The notes beneath the pieces were generated by a model. It saw nothing but the letters and a program-made list of their open reading frames with translations, was not told where the DNA came from and did no database searches. Position numbers and translations under genes: made by a program. This document shows positions 16,038 to 25,303 of a stretch of DNA of 64,000 nt, in pieces (the first letter of the stretch is position 1; the number at the start of each line of letters is the position of its first letter). Source of the stretch: Streptomyces luteolifulvus (lineage in GTDB: Bacteria > Actinomycetota > Actinomycetes > Streptomycetales > Streptomycetaceae); the NCBI RefSeq assembly GCF_008806595.1, contig NZ_VZRB01000002.1, forward strand, positions 248,001 through 312,000, in the 5' to 3' direction.

Positions 16038-17278
16038 GCCGGGTGAGGGTGCTGAGACTGCGGTTGTACGGGGTGGTGTTCCTCGCCGTGCTCGCCCTGC
16101 TGCTGGCCCTGTCGGTCGCCGTGTACCGGCAGGTGTTCACCCCGGTCGTGCGGATCACGCTGGAGGCCGACAGCCTCGGCAGCCAGCTCGATCCGCGGGC
16201 CGACGTCAAGCTGCGCGGTCTGCTGGTCGGCGAGGTGCGCGAGGTGCACGCCGACGGGAGGAAGGCGACGCTCGACATCGCGCTCAAGCCGCGGTACGTC
16301 GCGCACATCCCGTCCGATGTGCACGCGCGGCTGTTGCCCAAGACGCTGTTCGGGGAGAAGTACGTCGACCTGGTCCCACCCGCACGGTCCTCGGCCCGCC
16401 CGATCCGGGCCGGGGACGTCATCACCCAGGACCGCACCCGCGTCGGCATCGAGCTGCAGCAGCTGATGAACGACCTGCTGCCGCTGCTGCGGAGCGTGCA
16501 GCCCGGCAAGCTCAACGCCACGCTCTCCGCGTTCGCGACCGCCCTCGAAGGGCGCGGCGACCGGATCGGCGGCAACCTCACGCGCGTGGAGGACTATCTG
16601 CACCGGCTCAATCCTCATCTGCCGTCCCTCACCGAGGACTTCGCGCGCCTCGCCGAGGTCGCCGAGGTGTACGAGGAGGCGGCGCCGGACCTGCTGGCCA
16701 TCCTGCGCAACACCGTCACCACCAGCCGCACCCTGGTCGAGCAGCGCGACCGGCTCGCGTCCGCGCTCACCACGACGTCCGGGGTCGCGGGCACCGCCGA
16801 CGACTTCCTCGAGGCGAACGGCGACCGGCTGATCACCCTCGGCCGGGTCTCCCGCCCCACGCTGGAGCTCTTCGCCCGCTACTCCCCCGAGTACCCCTGC
16901 CTTCTGGACGGTCTGGTCCGTCAGGAGAAGGCCTCCGAGCAGGCGTTCCGGGGCGGCAGGATGCACATCACCCTTGAGGTGGTCCAGCAGCGGGGGGCGT
17001 ACGAACCCGGGGAGTACCCGCGCTACGGCGAGCGGTCGGGGCCCGACTGCCGTGGCCTGCCCCACCCGCCGGTCCCCGCGCCGGGGGCCCAACTCGACGA
17101 CGGTTCCAGGAAAGGGAGTTCACCCGGTCCGCTCGGCGTCTCCGCGACCCGGGCCGAACAGCGCGCCGTCGGGTCTTTGGTGGCCCCGGTCATGGGCGTG
17201 CCCGCCGACGAGGTGCCACCGGTCGCGACCCTGCTGTTCGGGCCGATGGCGCGCGGAACGGCGGTGAGCGTCGCATGA
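16034..17278 (+). CDS. mceA: MCE family protein, first subunit (MceA position)
   Basis: 414 residues from the GTG at 16034 that overlaps the permease stop; a second in-frame GTG at 16043 is possible. One N-terminal membrane helix (about 12-34) is followed by the MCE domain (about 38-115: LDPRADVKLRGLLVGEV, then LFGEKYVDLV) and a long helical stretch that forms the hydrophobic tunnel in Mce assemblies. The last about 90 residues contain Cys residues and a Pro/Gly/Ser-rich tail. It is the first of six coupled Mce subunits that deliver a lipid-like substrate to the YrbE permeases. Confidence 0.92.
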   Translation: MSRVRVLRLRLYGVVFLAVLALLLALSVAVYRQVFTPVVRITLEADSLGSQLDPRADVKLRGLLVGEVREVHADGRKATLDIALKPRYVAHIPSDVHARLLPKTLFGEKYVDLVPPARSSARPIRAGDVITQDRTRVGIELQQLMNDLLPLLRSVQPGKLNATLSAFATALEGRGDRIGGNLTRVEDYLHRLNPHLPSLTEDFARLAEVAEVYEEAAPDLLAILRNTVTTSRTLVEQRDRLASALTTTSGVAGTADDFLEANGDRLITLGRVSRPTLELFARYSPEYPCLLDGLVRQEKASEQAFRGGRMHITLEVVQQRGAYEPGEYPRYGERSGPDCRGLPHPPVPAPGAQLDDGSRKGSSPGPLGVSATRAEQRAVGSLVAPVMGVPADEVPPVATLLFGPMARGTAVSVA

Positions 17279-18297
17279 GGCAGACCGCCGCTCCGCTCGT
17301 CAAGTTCAGCCTGTTCGCCCTGGTGACGATCCTGGCGACGGCCCTGCTCGCCGCCACCATCGTCAACCTCTCCCTCACCCCCGACCGCACCTACCACGCG
17401 GTGTTCAGCGACGTCACCGGGCTGGAGAACGGCGACGACATCCGGGTGGCCGGGGTGCGGGTCGGCGAGGTCGAGGGCATCCGGATCAAGGACCGGACGC
17501 TGGCCGAGGTCACCTTCACGGTCACCACGGACCGGCCGCTGTTCACCGGCACGGGCGCGGTCATCCGCTACCGGAACCTGGTCGGGCAGCGCTACGTCGC
17601 GCTCACCGAGGGGACGGGCGACGGCACCCGGATGAAGCCCGGCGCCACGATCCCGCTGTCGCGGACCCAGCCGGCGCTGGACCTCAACGCGCTGCTGAAC
17701 GGCTTCAAACCGCTGTTCGCCGCGCTCAGCCCCAAGGACGTCAACCAGCTCGCCACCGAGATCATCCGGACGCTCCAGGGCGAGGGCGGCACCGTCAACA
17801 GCCTGCTCGCGCACACGGCGTCGCTCACCACGACGCTGGCCGGCCGCGACCGGCTGATCGGCTCGGTGATCGACAACCTCAACACCGTACTGAAGGCACT
17901 GGACCGGCGCGGCGGCCGTTTCTCCGGGCTGCTCCGGCAGCTGCGCCGGGTGATCTCGGGGCTGTCCGCCGACCGCAGACCCATCGGCGAGTCGCTGGTG
18001 AGCATCGGCGACCTGACGGAGGCCACATCGGGGCTCCTGAAGGACGCGCGGCCCCCGCTGAAGGACGACATCGCCGAGCTGACCGGTCTCACCGGAACGC
18101 TGAACAAGAACGAGAAGACCGTGGAGGGCGTGCTGAAGCGGCTGCCGAACAAGCTCACCGAGTTGACGGGGACGGCGTCCTACGGCTCGTGGTTCAACTT
18201 CTACCTCTGTGACTTCGACGGCCGGATCGTGCTGCCGAAGACGAAGCAGGTGCTCACCCCGGAGATGCATGTGGCGAGGGCGAGGTGCGGCTCATGA
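17275..18297 (+). CDS. mceB: MCE family protein, second subunit (MceB position)
   Basis: 340 residues. An N-terminal membrane helix (about 8-30), an MCE domain (about 36-115: GLENGDDIRVAGVRVGEV, then YRNLVGQRYVAL) and long amphipathic helices make up the protein. It ends with WFNFYLCDFDG, the paired-cysteine C-terminal region common to MceB proteins. The ATG overlaps the mceA stop (GCATGA), and the stop overlaps the next start. Confidence 0.93.
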   Translation: MRQTAAPLVKFSLFALVTILATALLAATIVNLSLTPDRTYHAVFSDVTGLENGDDIRVAGVRVGEVEGIRIKDRTLAEVTFTVTTDRPLFTGTGAVIRYRNLVGQRYVALTEGTGDGTRMKPGATIPLSRTQPALDLNALLNGFKPLFAALSPKDVNQLATEIIRTLQGEGGTVNSLLAHTASLTTTLAGRDRLIGSVIDNLNTVLKALDRRGGRFSGLLRQLRRVISGLSADRRPIGESLVSIGDLTEATSGLLKDARPPLKDDIAELTGLTGTLNKNEKTVEGVLKRLPNKLTELTGTASYGSWFNFYLCDFDGRIVLPKTKQVLTPEMHVARARCGS

Positions 18298-19361
18298 GCG
18301 GGAGGAACCGCCCGGAACCGCTGATGAAGGTCCGCATCGACCCGCCGAGGCTGCCCCGCATACGGATCCGCCGCCCTCGGCCGGCCCCGTTCCGTGAGCG
18401 GAACCCGGTGGTGATCGGAGCGGTCGGTCTCAGCACGCTCGCGCTGCTGACCGTGGCCGCGTTCAACGCCGACAGTCTGCCGCTGATCGGTGACGGCGAG
18501 ACCTACAGCGCCGCCTTCTCCGAGGCGGGTGGTCTCAAGCCCGGTGACGAGGTGCGGATCGCCGGGGTGAAGGTCGGCAAGGTCGAGGAGGTCGCCCTGG
18601 ACGGCGACCATGTCAAGGTCACCTTCAAGATCAAGGGCGATCCACGGCTCGGCACCGGGACCGGCGCGTCGATCCGGGTCAGGACGATCCTCGGCGCCAA
18701 GTTCCTCGCGCTGAGCCCCGAGGGGCCGGGGCAGCTGAGGCCGGGCAGCGAGATCCCGCTGAGGCGCACGGTCGCGGCGTACGACGTCGTGCAGGCGTTC
18801 AGCGATCTCACCACCACGACGGAGGAGGTGGACACCGACCGGCTGGCAACGGCCCTGGACACCATCTCCAGCACCTTCCAGGACTCGCCCGCGGAGGTAC
18901 GGGCGTCCATCGAGGGCCTGTCGAAGATCTCCCGGACGGTGGCCTCTCGCGACCGGGCCCTCGGCGAGCTCCTCGATCACGCCAACGGGGTCACGGGCGT
19001 GCTCGCCGAGCGCTCCGAGGACTTCACCGCTCTGGTCAAGGACGGCGACAAGCTGTTCCGGGAGATCAGCAGACGACGCGAGGCGATCCACACACTGCTG
19101 AAGAGCTCCGCCGCGCTCGGCATCGAGCTCTCCGGTCTGGTCGAGGACAACGAGAAGGAGATCGGGCCCGCACTCAAGGGCCTGAACGGCGTGGTGCGGA
19201 TGCTCGAACGGAACCAGTCCAGTCTCGACCGGAGCGTGCAGCTGCTCGCACCGTATGTGCGGCTGTTCACCAACACCCTCGGCAACGGCCGCTGGTTCGA
19301 CTCCTACGTCCAGAACCTGGTCGCCGCCCCGGTGGCGCCGCGTACGGGAGGCGCACGGTGA
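18294..19361 (+). CDS. mceC: MCE family protein, third subunit (MceC position)
   Basis: 355 residues. The N-terminal about 38 residues are a basic, Arg/Pro-rich cytoplasmic segment, longer than in its neighbours. Then come a membrane helix (about 39-58), the MCE domain (about 65-145: GLKPGDEVRIAGVKVGKVEE, then TILGAKFLAL) and a long helical region ending in a WFDSYVQN motif. I chose the ATG overlapping the mceB stop; an in-frame GTG at 18285 would add three residues. Its role is as a ring subunit of the Mce importer. Confidence 0.92.
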   Translation: MSGRNRPEPLMKVRIDPPRLPRIRIRRPRPAPFRERNPVVIGAVGLSTLALLTVAAFNADSLPLIGDGETYSAAFSEAGGLKPGDEVRIAGVKVGKVEEVALDGDHVKVTFKIKGDPRLGTGTGASIRVRTILGAKFLALSPEGPGQLRPGSEIPLRRTVAAYDVVQAFSDLTTTTEEVDTDRLATALDTISSTFQDSPAEVRASIEGLSKISRTVASRDRALGELLDHANGVTGVLAERSEDFTALVKDGDKLFREISRRREAIHTLLKSSAALGIELSGLVEDNEKEIGPALKGLNGVVRMLERNQSSLDRSVQLLAPYVRLFTNTLGNGRWFDSYVQNLVAAPVAPRTGGAR

Positions 19362-20482
19362 GGAAGCTGAACAGACGCCTGGCCGTGCTCGTCGCGCTCG
19401 CCCTTGCCGCCGCGCTCACGCATGTGCTGTGGCCGCGTTCCGAGGCCGTGCGGGTGACCGCGTACTTCCCGCGCACGGTCGGCATCTACCCCGGCTCGGA
19501 CGTGCGCGTCCTCGGCGTCCGGATCGGCGAGGTCGGGAAGATCACCCCGGAGGGCGACCGGGTGCGGGTGGAGCTGTCGTACGACGCGGGCCACAGGGTC
19601 CCGGCGGACGCCAAGGCCGCGATCATCAACTCCTCGGTGGTCAGCGACCGTTATGTGCAGCTGCTGCCGGTGTACCGGGGCGGTCCGGCGATGCGGGACG
19701 GGGGCGTCATCCCCGCGTCGCGTACGGCCGTACCGGTCGAGCTGGACCGGATCTTCGACAGCCTGCACACCACGGCCGAGGCGCTCGGCCCCGAGGGCGC
19801 CAACAGGAACGGCTCGCTGTCCCGGCTGCTCGGGGTGAGCGCCGACAACCTGGACGGCCAGGGCGGGAAGCTCCACCGGACGGTGGAGGACCTCTCCGAG
19901 GCCGTCACCACGCTGTCCGACGGCCGCACCGACCTGTTCGGCACGGTGCGGAACCTCCAGGTGTTCACGGCGGCGCTGGCCGCCGACGACAAGAGCGTGC
20001 GGTCGTTCAACTCCACTCTCGCCGCGGTCGCGGGGCAGCTCGCGGGCGAGCGCAAGGATCTCGCGGCCGCGCTCAAGAACCTGGGGACGGCGCTCGGCGA
20101 TGTGTCCGCCTTCGTGAGGAACAACAAGAAGTCGCTGACCTCGAATGTGCGGGGCCTCAGCAAGGTGACCAGGGTGCTCGTCACCCAACGGGCCGCGCTG
20201 GCAGAGCTGTTGGAGGTCGCTCCGACCGGTATGTCGAACCTCGACAACGCCTACAACCCGGCCGCGGGCACCCTCGACACCCGCAACAACGCGGACCAGG
20301 CACAGGATCCGGCCTCGCTGCTGTGCTCCGTGCTGAGGACCACCGGCGACGAGGGCGGCAGGAACCCCGACTGCAAGGAGCTGAGGAAACTCTTCGACTC
20401 CCTGCCCGAGGTGCCCGAGGGCCCCGCGGTGACGGGCACGGTCGACCGGACGCTCGGCGGGATCCTGGGGGCGAGCGCATGA
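19358..20482 (+). CDS. mceD: MCE family protein, fourth subunit (MceD position)
   Basis: 374 residues. It has a short basic N-terminus, a membrane helix (about 8-25), an MCE domain (about 32-110: GIYPGSDVRVLGVRIGEVGK, then SSVVSDRYVQL) and then the long helical part. Near the C-terminus lie two Cys (SLLCSVL and NPDCKEL) that may form a disulfide outside the cell. It overlaps both neighbours by 4 bases. Confidence 0.92.
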   Translation: MRKLNRRLAVLVALALAAALTHVLWPRSEAVRVTAYFPRTVGIYPGSDVRVLGVRIGEVGKITPEGDRVRVELSYDAGHRVPADAKAAIINSSVVSDRYVQLLPVYRGGPAMRDGGVIPASRTAVPVELDRIFDSLHTTAEALGPEGANRNGSLSRLLGVSADNLDGQGGKLHRTVEDLSEAVTTLSDGRTDLFGTVRNLQVFTAALAADDKSVRSFNSTLAAVAGQLAGERKDLAAALKNLGTALGDVSAFVRNNKKSLTSNVRGLSKVTRVLVTQRAALAELLEVAPTGMSNLDNAYNPAAGTLDTRNNADQAQDPASLLCSVLRTTGDEGGRNPDCKELRKLFDSLPEVPEGPAVTGTVDRTLGGILGASA

Positions 20483-21750
20483 ACGTACTGCGCAAGGGTG
20501 GGGCGATGGCCTGGGCGGCGGCCGGTTCGCTGCTGCTGTGCGGCTGCGAGTTCAAGGGCTGGTACGACGTCCCACTGCCCGGTGGCGCCGCCGCGGACGG
20601 TCACGCGTACCACGTCACCGTCGAGTTCCGCGACGTCCTCGACCTGGTGCCGCAGTCGGCGGTGAAGGTCGACAACGTCACCGTCGGAGCCGTGGAGAAG
20701 GTGGAGCTGGACGGCTGGCACGCGCGGGTACGGCTGCGGGTCGCCGACTCGGTGAAGCTGCCCGGCAACGCGGTCGCCGAACTGCGGCAGACCAGCATGC
20801 TCGGCGAGAAGTACGTGGCGCTCTCCGCCCCGGCCGGCACCGCCCCCGTGGGCCGGCTCGGCGACGGCGACCGGATCCCGCTCTCCCGCAGCGGCCGCAA
20901 CCCGGAGATCGAGGAGGTGCTGTCGGCGCTGTCCGCGCTGCTCAACGGCGGTGGTGTGGCCCAGCTCAAGACGATCACCGTGGAGCTGAACCACGCCCTG
21001 AACGGCCGGGAGGACCGGGTCAGATCGCTACTGAAGGAGCTCGACACGTTCATCGGCGGTCTGGACGACCAGCGGGGCGACATCATCCGTGCCCTCACGG
21101 CGGTGGACCGGCTCGCCGAACGGCTCGGAAAGGAGAAGGAGACGATCGCCGAGGCCGTGGACACCATGCCGCCCGCACTGAAGGTCCTCGCGGACCAGCG
21201 GCGCGATCTGACCAGGATGCTCACCGCGCTGTCGAAGCTGGGCAGGACGGGCACCAAGGTCGTCAACGCCTCGCACGACGACACGGTCGCCGACCTCCAG
21301 CAGCTGCGGCCGATCCTCCAGCAGCTGAACAAGGCGGGCAGCGACCTGCCCGACTCCCTTGAGCTGCTGACCACTTACCCGTTCCCGCGCAATGCCGTCG
21401 ACGCGATCAAGGGGGATTACGTCAACCTCCACATCACCGCCGACCTGGATCTGGCCGGCATCTACGGCAACCTGACGGACAAGCCCGGCGACAGCCGGGG
21501 CGACGAGGACTCCGGGAAGCCCGGCCTTCCCGAGGTACCCGAGCTCCCCGATCTGCCGGGCATCCCCACGCCCACCGCGCTGCCGAGCACACCGGGCCTG
21601 CCCTCCCCCTCGACGCCGTCGGCTGCCCCGGACGGCGGCGACCTGCTGTGCCCGCCGGTGTGCAAGAGCGGCTACACCGCCGAGTCCGGCGTGCCGGAGG
21701 GCATCGACCTCGCGCTCGCGGAGCTGATGCTGAAGGGGGTCCAGCCGTGA
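20479..21750 (+). CDS. mceE: MCE family lipoprotein, fifth subunit (MceE position)
   Basis: 423 residues. The N-terminus is a lipoprotein signal peptide with LLLCGC, where Cys23 is the likely lipidated residue (Leu-Cys-Gly before it); MceE proteins are usually lipoproteins. The MCE domain spans about 42-125 (LVPQSAVKVDNVTVGAVEKV, then TSMLGEKYVAL). A helical region follows, then a Pro-rich stretch (about 345-395: GLPEVPELPDLPGIP) and a Cys-Pro-Pro-Val-Cys end. The Pro-rich stretch resembles the tail of the upstream sigma factor. Confidence 0.93.
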   Translation: MNVLRKGGAMAWAAAGSLLLCGCEFKGWYDVPLPGGAAADGHAYHVTVEFRDVLDLVPQSAVKVDNVTVGAVEKVELDGWHARVRLRVADSVKLPGNAVAELRQTSMLGEKYVALSAPAGTAPVGRLGDGDRIPLSRSGRNPEIEEVLSALSALLNGGGVAQLKTITVELNHALNGREDRVRSLLKELDTFIGGLDDQRGDIIRALTAVDRLAERLGKEKETIAEAVDTMPPALKVLADQRRDLTRMLTALSKLGRTGTKVVNASHDDTVADLQQLRPILQQLNKAGSDLPDSLELLTTYPFPRNAVDAIKGDYVNLHITADLDLAGIYGNLTDKPGDSRGDEDSGKPGLPEVPELPDLPGIPTPTALPSTPGLPSPSTPSAAPDGGDLLCPPVCKSGYTAESGVPEGIDLALAELMLKGVQP

Positions 21751-23024
21751 TCACCCGTACGGTCAAGATCCAGCTGCTCGCCTTCGCGGCGATCACCGCC
21801 GTCGGGGTGTCGTACGTCGGCGCCGAGTACACCGGCCTGGTGGACGACGTCCTCGACCGCGGCTACACCGTGCACGCGGACTTCGCCGACTCCGGGGGCA
21901 TCTTCCCCGGCGCCGAGGTCACCTACCGCGGGGTGCCGGTCGGCCGCGTCGGCGCACTGCGGCTGGCCGGCGCCGACGGTGTCACGGTCGCCCTCGACAT
22001 CGACGACGGGGCGCCGCGCATCCCGGCCGACACCCTGGCGGTGGTGGCGAACCGTTCGGCGGTCGGCGAGCAGTACGTCGATCTTCAGCCGCGGACGTCC
22101 CACGGCCCGTACCTCCTCGACGGCAGCGCGATCGCGCGCGGCAGCACCCGGGTTCCGCTGCCCACGACGGATCTGGTCCTCAGTCTGGACCGGCTGGTGA
22201 ACTCGGTCGGCAAGGACGATCTGCGGGTCACCGTCGACGAGTTGGGCAAGGCCTTCTCCGGCACCGGGCCAAGCCTTGGCCGCCTGGTGGACTCGGGCAA
22301 CACGCTCGTCGAGTCGGCGTCCGAGTCGCTGCCCGAGACGGTCTCGCTGATCGAGGACTCGCGGAAGGTCCTCAAGACACAGGCCGACCAGGGCTCCTCC
22401 ATCAAGTCGTTCGCCCGCGATCTGGCGGCGCTCACCGCGCAGTTGAAGTCGAGCGACGGCGACCTGCGCAAGCTGATCGGCAACGCCACGGTGGCCGGGC
22501 AGCAGGTGAACTCGCTGCTCAAGTCGACGGGGCCGGGGCTGTCGGTCCTGCTGGCCAACCTGATCAGCGGCGGCCGGGTCACCCTCGCCCGGCTGCCCGG
22601 CGTGGAGCAGGCGCTGGTCACCTTCCCGGTGCTGGTCGCGGGCAGCCACACCGTCGTCCCCGGCGACGGCACCACCCACTTCGGCCTGGTGGTGAACGCC
22701 GACGACCCGCCGGCGTGCACCCAGGGGTACGGCACGGCTCGGCGCGACCCGGCGGACACCACCGCGCGCGAGGCCAACACCGACGCGCGCTGCACCGCCC
22801 CGCGCGGGAGCAAGACGTCCGTGCGGGGCGCCCAGAACGCCCCCGGCGCGACGGCCACTTCCGGCGGCGCGCACCAGGCGGCGTTCATCACGCCGTACGA
22901 CCCGGAGACCGGCGCCGCCTCCGGCCCGGACGGAAGACCCGTCGAGATCGGCTCGACGGGCGGCCAACAGGCCGTATTCGGAAAGGAGTCGTGGCAATGG
23001 CTGCTCGTCGGACCGATGGCATGA
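21747..23024 (+). CDS. mceF: MCE family protein, sixth subunit (MceF position)
   Basis: 425 residues from the GTG overlapping the mceE stop. It has an N-terminal membrane helix (about 6-25), an MCE domain (about 38-120: GIFPGAEVTYRGVPVGRVG, then RSAVGEQYVDL) and a helical tunnel region. The C-terminal about 100 residues are Thr/Ala/Gly-rich and contain two Cys (PPACTQG, DARCTAP). It is the last Mce ring subunit. Its end overlaps the start region of the first accessory protein. Confidence 0.92.
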   Translation: MITRTVKIQLLAFAAITAVGVSYVGAEYTGLVDDVLDRGYTVHADFADSGGIFPGAEVTYRGVPVGRVGALRLAGADGVTVALDIDDGAPRIPADTLAVVANRSAVGEQYVDLQPRTSHGPYLLDGSAIARGSTRVPLPTTDLVLSLDRLVNSVGKDDLRVTVDELGKAFSGTGPSLGRLVDSGNTLVESASESLPETVSLIEDSRKVLKTQADQGSSIKSFARDLAALTAQLKSSDGDLRKLIGNATVAGQQVNSLLKSTGPGLSVLLANLISGGRVTLARLPGVEQALVTFPVLVAGSHTVVPGDGTTHFGLVVNADDPPACTQGYGTARRDPADTTAREANTDARCTAPRGSKTSVRGAQNAPGATATSGGAHQAAFITPYDPETGAASGPDGRPVEIGSTGGQQAVFGKESWQWLLVGPMA

Positions 23025-23512
23025 ACAGGGCCCTCACGGGCCGGGCCGGGTCGGTGGGGCTCGTCGTGGCGACCGTCCTCACCACTGCGCTGACGCTCTG
23101 GCTGAGTCTGGGGCTCTACGAGCAGCACGAGGCCGGGCAGCGCCGTCAGGACATCCTGGCCGCGGCCCGCCAGTCGGCTCTGAACTTCACCTCGCTCGAC
23201 TACCGGCGCTACGGCGAGGACAGCGCGAACGTGCTCAAGGGCGCGACCGGCGATTTCAAGAAGCAGTTCGCCGCGCAGACCGAGCAGTTGACCGAGCTCG
23301 TCGCCGAGAACAAGTCCGTGTCCCAGGGACAGGTCCTGGAGGCGGGCATCGTCCGGTACGACGAGCACTCGGCCCGCGTCCTGGTCGTCGCCGACAGCGA
23401 GGTGACCAACATCGCCGTGCCCGAAGGGGAGGCGCGCACCTACCGGCTGCGGCTCGATCTGGTGCACCGGGACGGCCGCTGGCTGACCTCCGACGTCGAG
23501 TTCGTCGGCTGA
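22997..23512 (+). CDS. Mce-associated membrane protein 1
   Basis: 171 residues. A membrane helix (about 20-42) is followed by a soluble domain (about 50-171) with the FTSLDYRRYGEDSANVLKGATGDFK motif. That motif is characteristic of actinobacterial Mce-associated (Mam/Mas) proteins that stabilise the complex. I chose ATG 22997 because AAAGGAG lies 8 bases upstream; the ATG at 23021, which overlaps the mceF stop, is an alternative with a weaker site. It lies within the mce operon. Confidence 0.85.
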   Translation: MAARRTDGMNRALTGRAGSVGLVVATVLTTALTLWLSLGLYEQHEAGQRRQDILAAARQSALNFTSLDYRRYGEDSANVLKGATGDFKKQFAAQTEQLTELVAENKSVSQGQVLEAGIVRYDEHSARVLVVADSEVTNIAVPEGEARTYRLRLDLVHRDGRWLTSDVEFVG

Positions 23513-23539
23513 CGCGCACCAGCAGGGAGGAGTACGAGC

Positions 23540-24274
23540 ATGACGAAGGCGACCACCCGGAGCCGCGGAGCGGGATCCGCCGCCCGGAGCACCATGACCG
23601 CTGCCGCCCGTGCGGCGGCGCGGCGCGTGGAGCGCGGCCGGCCCGAAGGGGGTCCGGCGGCCACGGACGAGCAGGCGGCGCGGCTGACGGGCCGCACCGT
23701 GCTCGTCGACGCCCCGAAGGACGGCTGGGACGACCCGCCCGAGCCGTCACCGGAGTCGTTCGAGGAGAGCGTGCCGAAGGAGCCCGCGCAGCCCCGTCGG
23801 CGGAAGCTGCTCACCGCCGTCGTGGGCGTCCTGCTCCTCGCGGGGCTGATCGCGGCCGGCGTCCTCGGGTGGCAGTACCGGGAGGGACGGGCGACGGACG
23901 ACGCCCGGGCTCAGGCGCTCGCGGCCGCGCGGAAGGCGGCGCCGGTCGTGCTGTCGTACGACTACCGGCATCTGGACCGCGACTTCGTCCGGGGCCGCAC
24001 CCATCTGACCGGGGACTTCCGCGACCAGTACCGCAAGACCACGACGAGCGTGGTCGGACCGACCGCCAGGAAGTACCACGGGGTGGTGAGGGCGACGGTC
24101 GCCACGGGCTCCGTCGTGTCGGCCTCCGCGGACAAGGTGATCGTGCTGCTCTTCGTCAACCAGATCACCGAGAGCACCCAGGTCTCCGGGTCCCGGCTGG
24201 ATCTGAACCGGGTGCGGCTGACGATGGCCCGCACCTCGGAGGGATGGAAGGTGAGCGCCGTCGACGCGCTGTGA
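23540..24274 (+). CDS. Mce-associated membrane protein 2
   Basis: 244 residues. The N-terminal about 88 residues are charged, rich in Arg, Ala and Glu, and cytoplasmic. One membrane helix (about 90-111) follows, then an external domain similar to the previous protein (VVLSYDYRHLDRDFVRGRTHLTGDF). This is the usual second accessory protein of mce operons. The ribosome binding site is GGGAGGAG, 27 bases after the previous stop. A very strong terminator closes the operon. Confidence 0.88.
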   Translation: MTKATTRSRGAGSAARSTMTAAARAAARRVERGRPEGGPAATDEQAARLTGRTVLVDAPKDGWDDPPEPSPESFEESVPKEPAQPRRRKLLTAVVGVLLLAGLIAAGVLGWQYREGRATDDARAQALAAARKAAPVVLSYDYRHLDRDFVRGRTHLTGDFRDQYRKTTTSVVGPTARKYHGVVRATVATGSVVSASADKVIVLLFVNQITESTQVSGSRLDLNRVRLTMARTSEGWKVSAVDAL

Positions 24275-24290
24275 ACCCGCCCGTCCGTTC

Positions 24291-24324
24291 GCGCCCCCGC
24301 GCCCTTTGCGCGGGGGCGCTTTTT
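24291..24324 (+). terminator. Intrinsic terminator closing the mce operon
   Basis: A perfect 12-bp stem (GCGCCCCCGCGC / GCGCGGGGGCGC) with a 5-base loop is followed directly by five T. It starts 17 bases after the last mce-operon stop. It is the most canonical terminator in the window. Confidence 0.93.
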
Positions 24325-24364
24325 CGTGGGCGCTCTTGACAGTCCTCCCCCTCCACAGGCAATC

Positions 24365-24400
24365 TTCCATTACGCAGAAAAAAACTTCCGCAATACGGAA
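24365..24400. promoter_or_regulatory. Paired 15-bp operators upstream of hyi
   Basis: TTCCA-ttacg-CAGAA (24365-24379, imperfect) and TTCCG-caata-CGGAA (24386-24400, perfect) have centres 21 bp apart and lie 39-74 bases before the hyi start. The same design stands upstream of gcl (28741-28776). An IclR-type regulator such as AllR is a reasonable candidate for glyoxylate genes, but none is encoded in this window. Confidence 0.72.
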
Positions 24401-24438
24401 TACCGGAATCGAGCAGCAGGGAAGGGAGCGCCGCCCCG

Positions 24439-25278
24439 ATGCCAGGTTTTGAATCGAGCACAGCCGCAGACCAGCGCTTCACCGTCAACCTGTCGATCCT
24501 CTTCACGGAACTCCCGCTCCTGGAACGCCCCGCGGCCGCCGCCACGGCCGGCTTCACCGCGGTCGAGCTGTGGTGGCCCTGGGTCGACTCCCCCGCCCCC
24601 GAGCGGTCCGAGCTCGACGCCCTGAAGACGGCGATCGAGGACGCGGGCGTACAGCTCACGGGCCTGAACTTCTACGCGGGCCGTCTCCCGGGCCCGGACC
24701 GTGGCGCCCTGTCGATCCCCGGCGAGGAGTCGGAGCGGTTCCGCGCCAACATCGACGTGGCGGCGGACTTCGCACGGTCGCTCGGCTGCACGGCCCTCAA
24801 CGCCCTGTACGGCAATCGCGTCGACGGGGTGGACCCGGCCGAGCAGGACGCGCTCGCGCTGCGGAACCTGGTCCTCGCGGCCCGGGCGGCCGACCGGATC
24901 GGGGCGGTCCTGCTGATCGAGGCCCTGAACCGGCCCGAGTCACCGCTCTACCCGCTGGTGTCGGCCCCCGCCGCCGTCGGCATCGTCGACAAGGTCAACC
25001 AGGCCACCGGCCTCGGCAACGCCCGCTTCCTGATGGACCTGTACCACCTGTCCATGAACGGCGAGGACCTGCCGGCGGTGATCGAGCGGTACGCGGACCG
25101 GGCCGGTCACGTTCAGATCGCCGACAACCCGGGCCGCGGGGCGCCGGGCACGGGGACGCTCCCGCTGGAGGACCTCCTCGACCAGCTCCGCAAGGCCGGT
25201 TACGAGGGCCCGGTGGGCCTGGAGTACAAGCCGGGCGACCGTCCGAGCGCCGAGGCCTTCGACTGGCTGCCCCGCTGA
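24439..25278 (+). CDS. hyi: Hydroxypyruvate isomerase
   Basis: 279 residues, a xylose-isomerase-like TIM barrel. FTVNLSILFTELPLLER at the start, the LIEALNR metal-site strand, MDLYHL, and VGLEYKP at the end match Hyi (E. coli about 258 residues; the extra residues are an N-terminal extension of about 13). It interconverts hydroxypyruvate and tartronate semialdehyde. The next gene reduces tartronate semialdehyde, and gcl makes it from glyoxylate. The ribosome binding site is GAAGGGAG. The paired operators lie just upstream. Confidence 0.93.
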   Translation: MPGFESSTAADQRFTVNLSILFTELPLLERPAAAATAGFTAVELWWPWVDSPAPERSELDALKTAIEDAGVQLTGLNFYAGRLPGPDRGALSIPGEESERFRANIDVAADFARSLGCTALNALYGNRVDGVDPAEQDALALRNLVLAARAADRIGAVLLIEALNRPESPLYPLVSAPAAVGIVDKVNQATGLGNARFLMDLYHLSMNGEDLPAVIERYADRAGHVQIADNPGRGAPGTGTLPLEDLLDQLRKAGYEGPVGLEYKPGDRPSAEAFDWLPR

Positions 25279-25303
25279 CCCCCTGTACCGAGAGGCACCC
25301 CCT